Source: Kaistia adipata DSM 17808
GTDB lineage: Bacteria > Pseudomonadota > Alphaproteobacteria > Rhizobiales > Kaistiaceae
Length of the DNA: 64,000 nt
Assembly (NCBI RefSeq): GCF_000423225.1
Contig: NZ_AUHO01000006.1
Location: 1 to 64,000, forward strand
Direction of reading: 5' to 3'
The notes below the pieces were generated by a model. It was not told where the DNA came from. It did not search any database and saw nothing but the letters and a program-made list of their open reading frames with translations. The translations under genes were made by a program, and so were the position numbers. This document shows positions 57,926 to 64,000 of this stretch, piece after piece; the stretch's first letter is position 1; every line of letters starts with the position of its first letter.

Positions 57926-59437
57926 ATGACTGACTGGCCGATCCTCTCGACCGTTACCTTCCTGCCAACGGTCGGCGCACTCCTGATCCTGCTCGTCCGC
58001 GGCGATGACGCCGCGTCGCGGCGCAACGTCTACTGGATCGCGCTCTGGACCACGATCGTCACCTTCCTGGTGTCGCTCCTGATCTGGATCGATTTCGACA
58101 ACGCCAATGCCGGCTTCCAGTTCGTCGAGCGCACCGAGTGGCTCGGCGGCCGCATCGGCTACTCGATGGGCGTCGACGGCATCTCGATGCTGTTCGTCAT
58201 CCTGACGACCTTCCTGATGCCGATCTGCGTGGTCGCGTCGAAGTACTCGGTGAAGAAGCGCTTCGCCGAGTACATGATCGCGTTCCTGATCCTCGAGACG
58301 CTGATGATCGGCGTATTCTGCGCCACCGATCTGCTGCTCTTCTACGTCTTCTTCGAAGGCGGCCTGATCCCGATGTTCCTGATCATCGGCATCTGGGGCG
58401 GCGCGCGGCGCGTCTATGCGGCGTTCAAGTTCTTCCTCTACACGCTGCTCGGCTCGGTGCTGATGCTGCTCGCCATCATGGCGATGTACATCCAGGCCGG
58501 CACGACCGACATCCCGACGCTGCTGCAGTTCCAGTTCCCTGCTTCGATGCAGACCTGGCTCTGGATCGCCTTCTTCGCCTCCTTCGCGGTGAAGATGCCG
58601 ATGTGGCCGGTGCATACCTGGCTTCCCGACGCACACGTCGAGGCGCCGACGGCTGGCTCGGTCATCCTGGCAGGCGTGCTCTTGAAGATGGGCGGCTACG
58701 GCTTCCTGCGCTTCTCGCTGCCGATGTTCCCGATCGCGTCTGCCGACTTCGCGCCCTTCATCTACACGCTTTCGGTCATCGCCATCATCTACACCTCGCT
58801 GGTGGCGCTGATGCAGCAGGACATGAAGAAGCTGATCGCCTACTCGTCGGTCGCCCATATGGGCTACGTGACCATGGGCATCTTCGCCATGAACCCGCAG
58901 GGTGTCGAAGGCGCGATCTTCCAGATGCTGTCGCACGGCATCGTCTCCGGCGCGCTCTTCCTTTGCGTCGGCGTGATCTACGACCGGATGCACACTCGCG
59001 AGATCGCGGCCTATGGCGGCCTGGTCAACCGGATGCCGTTCTACGCCTTCGCCTTCCTCGTCTTCACGATGGCGAATGTGGGCCTGCCGGGCACCAGCGG
59101 CTTCGTCGGCGAGTTCCTGACCCTGATCGGCATCTTCCGCGTCAACACCTGGGTCGCGGCGTTTGCCACGACGGGCGTCATCCTGTCGGCCAGCTACGCG
59201 CTGTGGCTCTACCGCAAGGTGATCTTCGGCGTGCTCGACAAGGCCGCGCTCAAGTCGATCTTCGACCTGTCGCGTCGCGAGGTGGCCATCCTCGTGCCGC
59301 TGATCGTGCTGACGATCTTCTTCGGCGTCTATCCGATCCCCGTCTTCAACGTGACGGGGCAGGCGGTCGACAATCTGATTACCAACTATCAGGCCGCGCT
59401 CTCGGCTGCCGGCAAGCTCGCGCTGGCGGCGCAGTGA
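57926..59437 (+). CDS. nuoM: NADH-quinone oxidoreductase subunit M
   Basis: This 503-residue antiporter-like subunit (ND4) has about 14 helices. Key charged residues lie in [20 protein letters not shown] (Glu), [20 protein letters not shown] (Lys) and [18 protein letters not shown] (Lys). The order of helices and motifs fits the family. It follows nuoL by 10 bp and precedes nuoN by 16 bp. Confidence 0.98.
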   Translation: MTDWPILSTVTFLPTVGALLILLVRGDDAASRRNVYWIALWTTIVTFLVSLLIWIDFDNANAGFQFVERTEWLGGRIGYSMGVDGISMLFVILTTFLMPICVVASKYSVKKRFAEYMIAFLILETLMIGVFCATDLLLFYVFFEGGLIPMFLIIGIWGGARRVYAAFKFFLYTLLGSVLMLLAIMAMYIQAGTTDIPTLLQFQFPASMQTWLWIAFFASFAVKMPMWPVHTWLPDAHVEAPTAGSVILAGVLLKMGGYGFLRFSLPMFPIASADFAPFIYTLSVIAIIYTSLVALMQQDMKKLIAYSSVAHMGYVTMGIFAMNPQGVEGAIFQMLSHGIVSGALFLCVGVIYDRMHTREIAAYGGLVNRMPFYAFAFLVFTMANVGLPGTSGFVGEFLTLIGIFRVNTWVAAFATTGVILSASYALWLYRKVIFGVLDKAALKSIFDLSRREVAILVPLIVLTIFFGVYPIPVFNVTGQAVDNLITNYQAALSAAGKLALAAQ

Positions 59438-59453
59438 GGAACACGGACAGATC

Positions 59454-60893
59454 ATGATGGACCTCGCTACGCTTCCCTCGCTTACCCCGTTCCTGCCGGA
59501 GCTGATCCTCGCGGTCGGCGCCCTGGTTCTGCTGATGATCGGCGCCTTCGGCGGCGAGCGGGCAACCCCGCTCGTCACCACGCTCGCCGTGCTGCTGATC
59601 GCGGTGGCCGGTCTGGTGCTGCTCTTCAAGGCCGAGGACGGCGTGACCTTTGGTGGCGCCTTCGTGCTCGATCCGTTCGCGCGCTTCATGAAGGTGCTAG
59701 CGCTGATCGGTTCCGGCTTCGCGATCGTGATGTCGGTCAACTATGTGAAGCGGGAGAAGATCGCCCGCTTCGAGTATCCGGTGCTGATCCTGCTTGCCAC
59801 GCTCGGCATGCTGATGATGATCTCGGCCAACGACCTGATCGCCGTCTATCTCGGCCTCGAGCTGCAGTCGCTCGCGCTCTATGTCGTGGCTGCCAGCAAC
59901 CGCGACTCCGTCAAGTCGACGGAAGCGGGCATGAAGTATTTCGTCCTCGGCGCGCTGTCGTCGGGCATGCTGCTCTACGGCATGTCGCTGATCTACGGCT
60001 TCACCGGCCACACGCAGTTCCAGGGCATCGCCACGACGCTCTCGAATGGCCCGATTGCCATCGGCGTTGTCTTCGGACTGGTGTTCGTGATCGCCGGCGT
60101 GGCGTTCAAGGTCTCGGCCGTTCCGTTCCACATGTGGACGCCCGACGTCTATGAAGGCGCGCCGACGCCGGTGACCGCCTTCTTCGCGGCTGCCCCGAAG
60201 GCCGCCGCCATGGCCCTGTTCGTGCGCGTCCTGTTCGGCTCGCTCGGCCCGGCCGCGGCCGACTGGCAGCAGGTCGTCACCTTCATCGCCGTCGCCTCGA
60301 TGATCCTCGGCGCGTTCGCCGCCATCGGCCAGCGCAACATCAAGCGCCTGATGGCCTATTCGTCGATCGGCCATATGGGCTTCGCGCTCGTCGGCCTCGC
60401 AGCTGGCAATGAGGCGGGCGTGCAGGGCGTCGTCCTCTACATGGCGATCTACATCGCCATGACGCTGGGCGCCTTCGCCGTCATCCTGTTCATGCGCCGA
60501 AAGGGCCAGATGGTCGAGGAGATCAGCGATCTCGCCGGCCTGTCGCGCTCGCATCCGGTTGTCGCGTTCATCTTCGCCATGGTCCTGTTCTCGCTGGCGG
60601 GCATTCCGCCGCTCGCGGGCTTCTTCGCGAAGTGGTACGTCTTCCTGGCGGCGATCGAGGCCAAGCTCTACGTGCTGGCCGTGATCGGCGTGCTGTCGAG
60701 CGTCGTGGGCGCCTTCTACTATCTGCGCATCATCAAGATCATGTATTTCGATGAGCCGGCCGGCGCCTTCGAGCCGATGACGGGCGAACTCCGCTTCGTG
60801 CTGGGTCTCTCCGGCATCTTCGTCATCCTCTACGTCGTCTTCGCCGGGCCGATCGGCCAGGCGGCGAGCGTCGCGGCAAAGACCTTCTTCTGA
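59454..60893 (+). CDS. nuoN: NADH-quinone oxidoreductase subunit N
   Basis: The 479-residue subunit (ND2) is the third antiporter-like unit. Motifs are [20 protein letters not shown] (Glu), [20 protein letters not shown] (Lys) and [20 protein letters not shown]. Two ATGs in a row at 59454 and 59457 are both possible. It is the last nuo gene; birA starts within 4 bp of its stop, so the transcript most likely runs on. Confidence 0.97.
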   Translation: MMDLATLPSLTPFLPELILAVGALVLLMIGAFGGERATPLVTTLAVLLIAVAGLVLLFKAEDGVTFGGAFVLDPFARFMKVLALIGSGFAIVMSVNYVKREKIARFEYPVLILLATLGMLMMISANDLIAVYLGLELQSLALYVVAASNRDSVKSTEAGMKYFVLGALSSGMLLYGMSLIYGFTGHTQFQGIATTLSNGPIAIGVVFGLVFVIAGVAFKVSAVPFHMWTPDVYEGAPTPVTAFFAAAPKAAAMALFVRVLFGSLGPAAADWQQVVTFIAVASMILGAFAAIGQRNIKRLMAYSSIGHMGFALVGLAAGNEAGVQGVVLYMAIYIAMTLGAFAVILFMRRKGQMVEEISDLAGLSRSHPVVAFIFAMVLFSLAGIPPLAGFFAKWYVFLAAIEAKLYVLAVIGVLSSVVGAFYYLRIIKIMYFDEPAGAFEPMTGELRFVLGLSGIFVILYVVFAGPIGQAASVAAKTFF

Positions 60894-60896
60894 TTG

Positions 60897-61724
60897 ATGG
60901 AGTTCAAGCTCGGCCGGGCCTCGGGCAGCAGTCACTACCGTCTCAAGTTCTTTGAGACGGCCGGTTCGACCAATGCCGAGGCCCTGGCGGCCGCGCGCGC
61001 CGGGGATCCCGGCGGCTGCTGGTTCGTGACGGCGCAGCAGACCGAGGGCAGGGGGCGCCGGGGGCGCGCATGGGCGATGCCCGTGGGCAATCTTGCCGCC
61101 AGCCTTCTCGTCGTCGTTCCCAACAATCCCGCCGTCGCGGCGACGCTCGGCTTTGCCGCCGGGCTCGCGCTCGACGAGGCGATCCGCGCCGTGGCGCCCG
61201 GTCTGGTTCACCGGGTAGGTCTCGACGGCGTCGGTGCCGCCGGGCGGCGTGACCGCCTGCGGCTGAAATGGCCGAATGACGTCCTGCTCGACGGCGGCAA
61301 GCTCGCCGGCATCCTGCTCGAGGCGGAGCCTCTGGCCGATGGCCGTCTCGCGGTCGTGATCGGCATCGGCGTCAATGTCGCGGCGGCCCCGGAAGGCTTG
61401 CCCTATCCTGTGAGCTCGCTGGCAACGCTCGGCGTTGGCGTTGACGCGCCACGCCTGTTCGAGGCCTTGTCGGATTCTTGGGCGAGCGTCGCGCGAGTGT
61501 GGAATGATGGACGCGGCTTTGAGTCGATCCGGCGGCTCTGGCTCGAGCGGGCTGCCGGCCTCGGCGAGGTGGTGACCGTCCGGGTGGGAGAGGAAGTCAG
61601 TTCCGGCGTCTTCGAGACGATCGACGAGGAGGGCAGGCTCGTCATCCGATCGCCGCAGGGTTTGGTACGGACCGTCGCCGCCGGCGAGGTCCATTTCGGT
61701 GCAGCAGCGACGTCGAGGCAATGA
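60897..61724 (+). CDS. birA: biotin--[acetyl-CoA-carboxylase] ligase
   Basis: The 275-residue enzyme joins biotin to carrier Lys residues via biotinyl-AMP. ETAGSTNAEALA starts the catalytic domain, QQTEGRGRRGRAW is the biotinyl-AMP loop (G-R-G-R-x-G-R), LKWPNDVLLDGGKLAGIL binds biotin, and the C-terminal SH3-like part ends near IRSPQGLVRTVAAGEVHFG. No N-terminal helix-turn-helix is present, so it does not repress bio genes. ATG at 60897 is preferred over TTG at 60894. Its stop overlaps the rnj start (ATGA). Confidence 0.96.
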   Translation: MEFKLGRASGSSHYRLKFFETAGSTNAEALAAARAGDPGGCWFVTAQQTEGRGRRGRAWAMPVGNLAASLLVVVPNNPAVAATLGFAAGLALDEAIRAVAPGLVHRVGLDGVGAAGRRDRLRLKWPNDVLLDGGKLAGILLEAEPLADGRLAVVIGIGVNVAAAPEGLPYPVSSLATLGVGVDAPRLFEALSDSWASVARVWNDGRGFESIRRLWLERAAGLGEVVTVRVGEEVSSGVFETIDEEGRLVIRSPQGLVRTVAAGEVHFGAAATSRQ

Positions 61725-63400
61725 GCGCAAGAAAAGCAGCTATGGACGACTTCGTCTTTCTGCCCCTGGGTGGCGTTGGCGAGATTGGCATGAATCTCGC
61801 CCTTTATGGTTATGGGCCGTCCAACCGGCGGCGCTGGCTGGCGATCGATTTCGGCATCAGCTTCGCGGGCCCCGATCTTCCGGGCGTCGATCTCGTGCTT
61901 CCGGATATCCGCTATCTCGAGGAAGAGCGCGACTTCATCGAGGCGATCGTCATCACGCATGCGCATGAGGACCATTTCGGCGCCTTGCTCGATCTCTGGC
62001 CGCGCCTGCGCGTGCCGGTCTATGCCTCGGCGTTCACGGCCGGCCTGCTCCAGGCCAAGCGCGCGGCCCAGCCCGGCGCGCCCGAGATCCCGATCACCAT
62101 CGTCTCGCCCGGCGAGCGCGTGACGATCGGCGATTTCGACGTCGAGTTCATCGCCGTGGCGCATTCGATCCTCGAGCCGATGGCGCTGGCGATCCGCACG
62201 CCGCTCGGCACCGTGGTGCACACGGGCGACTGGAAGATCGATCCGGAGCCGGTCATCGGCGCAGTGACGGACGGCGCGCGTCTGGCGGCGATCGGCGACG
62301 AGGGGGTGCTGGCGCTCGTCTGCGATTCGACCAATGCCATGCGCGACGGCCGCAGCCCGAGCGAGACGGAAGTCGGCGCTTCGCTGACGGAGATCGTCAA
62401 GGAGGCGACCGGCCGCGTCGCGTTCACGACCTTCGCGTCGAATGTCGGGCGCATCAAGTCGATCGCCCTCGCGGCGCAGGCCGCCGACCGGCAGGTGGTC
62501 ATCGTCGGGCGGGCCCTTCGCCGTGCCATCGATGTGGCGACCGAGCTCGGCTACATGGAAGGCCTGCCGCCGTTCCTCGACGAGGAATCCTACGGCTATC
62601 TGCCGCGCTCCAAGGTGGTCGCGATCCTGACGGGCAGCCAGGGTGAGCCGCGCGCGGCGCTGGCGCGCGTCGCCGAGGACGAGCACAAGTTCGTCGGCCT
62701 TTCGCCGGGCGATACCGTCGTCTTCTCGGCGCGCCCGATTCCGGGCAACGAGAAGGCGATCGGCAACATCATCAACCAGCTCTGCGACCAGGGCATCGTC
62801 GTCATCACCGACCGCGACCGGCTGGTGCATGTCTCCGGCCATCCGCGCCGGGACGAGCTGGCCGAAATGTATGGCTGGGTGCGGCCCGAGATCGCGATTC
62901 CCGTGCATGGCGAGGCGATGCATCTGTGGGCCCACGCCGCCTTCGCGCGCGACATGGGCGTCAAGCAGGTCGTGTTGACCGAGAATGGCAGCATCGTGCG
63001 TCTCGCGCCGGGACCGGCGGAAGAGATCGACGATGTCCCGTTCGGCCAGCTCTACAAGGACGGCATCATCATCGCCGACGCGGAGAATGTCGGCGTGCCG
63101 GAGCGGCGCAAGCTCGCCTTTTCGGGCCATGTCGCCGTCTCGGTCGTCCTCGACGCCAAAGGCGGCGTCATGGTCGATCCCGAAATCGCGCTCACCGGCC
63201 TGCCGTTGCAGGGCGTTGCCGGCCATCCCTTCGAGGAGACGGTCATGACGGCCGTCCTCGGCACGCTGGAGAGCATTCCGCGGGCGCGCCGCCGCGACGC
63301 CGACCTGGTGCGGGAGGCGATCCGCCGCTCGGTCCGGGCGGCCGTTCGGCAGGCTTGGGGCAAAAAGCCACTTTGCACTGTGTTCGTCGCGATCGTATGA
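61721..63400 (+). CDS. rnj: ribonuclease J
   Basis: The 559-residue metallo-beta-lactamase/beta-CASP nuclease processes and decays RNA with endo and 5'-exo activity. The metal motif is THAHEDH (His80, His82, Asp84, His85), preceded by FLPLGGVGEIGMNL. Other ligands follow in VAHSILEPMAL and HTGDWKID; the beta-CASP part has FASNVGRIKS, and CDSTNAM precedes it. The C-terminal domain ends ARRRDADLVREAIRR. It overlaps birA by 4 bp. In alphaproteobacteria RNase J is common beside RNase E, often in this birA-rnj-mce order. Confidence 0.96.
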   Translation: MSARKAAMDDFVFLPLGGVGEIGMNLALYGYGPSNRRRWLAIDFGISFAGPDLPGVDLVLPDIRYLEEERDFIEAIVITHAHEDHFGALLDLWPRLRVPVYASAFTAGLLQAKRAAQPGAPEIPITIVSPGERVTIGDFDVEFIAVAHSILEPMALAIRTPLGTVVHTGDWKIDPEPVIGAVTDGARLAAIGDEGVLALVCDSTNAMRDGRSPSETEVGASLTEIVKEATGRVAFTTFASNVGRIKSIALAAQAADRQVVIVGRALRRAIDVATELGYMEGLPPFLDEESYGYLPRSKVVAILTGSQGEPRAALARVAEDEHKFVGLSPGDTVVFSARPIPGNEKAIGNIINQLCDQGIVVITDRDRLVHVSGHPRRDELAEMYGWVRPEIAIPVHGEAMHLWAHAAFARDMGVKQVVLTENGSIVRLAPGPAEEIDDVPFGQLYKDGIIIADAENVGVPERRKLAFSGHVAVSVVLDAKGGVMVDPEIALTGLPLQGVAGHPFEETVMTAVLGTLESIPRARRRDADLVREAIRRSVRAAVRQAWGKKPLCTVFVAIV

Positions 63401-63440
63401 CGCCCTTGCGGAGAGATTTTCCGCAAGGGAGCCATTGCGC

Positions 63441-63845
63441 ATGATTGGACGACTGAACCATGTGGCCATCGCGGTGCGCGATCTCGACGCCGCGGCCCGG
63501 GTCTATCGCGAGACGCTCGGCGCGAGCGTCTCGGCGCCGCTCAGCCTGCCCGACCATGGCGTGGTGACGGTGTTCGTCGAACTCCCGAACACCAAGATCG
63601 AGCTGCTGGCGCCGCTCGGCTCGGATTCGCCGATCGCCCGCTTCCTGGAGCGCAATCCGGACGGCGGCATTCATCATCTGTGCTATGAGGTCGAGGACAT
63701 CATCGCCGCGCGCGACCGGCTGAAGGCCGAGGGCGCCCGTGTGCTCGGTGACGGTGAGCCGAAGACCGGCGCCCATGGCAAACCCGTGCTGTTCCTGCAT
63801 CCGAAGGATTTCTGCGGCACGCTGGTCGAACTCGAGGAGGCCTGA
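63441..63845 (+). CDS. mce: methylmalonyl-CoA epimerase
   Basis: The 134-residue glyoxalase-fold enzyme interconverts the (2S) and (2R) forms of methylmalonyl-CoA in propionate metabolism. [15 protein letters not shown] (metal His), FVELPNTKIELLAPL (Glu) and GGIHHLCYEVEDI (His) are visible, and FLHPKDFCGTLVELEE holds the last Glu. The ATG at 63441 has GGGAG at a good distance; the TTG at 63435 is too near it. It is 40 bp after rnj, in the conserved tail of the nuo cluster. Confidence 0.96.
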   Translation: MIGRLNHVAIAVRDLDAAARVYRETLGASVSAPLSLPDHGVVTVFVELPNTKIELLAPLGSDSPIARFLERNPDGGIHHLCYEVEDIIAARDRLKAEGARVLGDGEPKTGAHGKPVLFLHPKDFCGTLVELEEA

Positions 63846-63851
63846 AACACC

Positions 63852-64000
63852 ATGCCGATCTACAGCATGCTGGCGGTCTATTTCATCATCTGGTGGCTGG
63901 TCCTGTTCGTCGTCCTGCCGTTCGGCGTCCGCACCCACGCGGAAGAGGGCAATGTCGTCCTCGGCACCACGGCGAGCGCGCCGGCCAATCTCAACCTGGT
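63852..64000 (+). CDS. DUF1467 family protein, N-terminal part (cut by window edge)
   Basis: The first 49 codons are visible. MPIYSMLAVYFIIWWLVLF is a membrane helix with the conserved I-I-W-W, then VVLPFGVRTHAEEGNVV and PGT-like GTTASAP. This is the DUF1467 pattern, a small two-helix inner-membrane protein. It lies 6 bp after mce and in many Rhizobiales is followed by proS and lolCD. Function unknown. Confidence 0.9.
   Translation, partial: MPIYSMLAVYFIIWWLVLFVVLPFGVRTHAEEGNVVLGTTASAPANLNL

Overview
The window looks like a chromosomal segment of a high-GC alphaproteobacterium, most likely of the order Hyphomicrobiales (Rhizobiales). The evidence is gene order rather than any search: tig-clpP-clpX-lon-hup-tRNA-nuoABCDEFGHIJKLMN-birA-rnj-mce-DUF1467 from about 36.8 kb to the right edge, and glnA-glnB beside nnr, are arrangements familiar from that order. 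Nuo subunits of mitochondrial type and an RNase J fit the same lineage. The genus cannot be fixed from sequence reading alone.

Left part (1-23.9 kb) is accessory and metabolic. It opens with the 5' end of an IS5-family transposase cut by the window edge. Next comes a minus-strand cluster: an SDR protein without the usual catalytic Tyr, a gamma-glutamyltransferase-like Ntn hydrolase, a SnoaL-like protein, and an in-frame permease/ATPase chimera that looks like a deletion fusion of two ABC-transporter genes. After a small GTG-started gene and an MFS exporter lies a plus-strand six-gene operon: ugpBAEC-type ABC uptake system, TIM-barrel sugar-phosphate isomerase/epimerase-like protein, and endonuclease/exonuclease/phosphatase (EEP) hydrolase. 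I read it as import and breakdown of a phosphodiester or glycerophosphodiester-like compound. It is followed by DUF763, an acyltransferase-3/SGNH protein, an orphan HWE histidine kinase, tRNA-Ser(GCU), a PLP decarboxylase, DUF971, moaA, a DMT exporter and a nitroreductase.

Middle part (24.1-31.7 kb) is a sugar-acid catabolic island: a ribose/xylose-type ABC importer whose two permeases are fused into one 760-residue protein, then a uronate-dehydrogenase-like enzyme, a DapA-family aldolase/dehydratase and a divergent SMP-30 lactonase. Together they suggest the oxidative (non-phosphorylating) hexuronate route. Palindromic operator candidates lie in front of the transport and DapA-like genes.

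Right part (32-64 kb) is core: thioesterase, glnA with a strong terminator, glnB with a sigma-54 promoter motif of exact GG-N10-GC spacing, nnr, tRNA-Leu(UAG), and the proteostasis block tig/clpP/clpX/lon/hup. Then come tRNA-Val(UAC) and two identical tRNA-Asp(GUC) genes, followed at once by a truncated, frameshifted FUSC-like pseudogene. The complete 14-gene complex I operon comes next, with the conserved birA-rnj-mce-DUF1467 tail. NuoL carries an unusual His-rich loop and NuoE an Ala-rich tail.

I saw no CRISPR array, prophage, toxin-antitoxin pair or defence island. The most unusual items are the ABC chimera, the fused heterodimeric permease, the transporter plus EEP operon, the His-rich NuoL insert and several palindromic sites. 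None of these proves a wholly new system.
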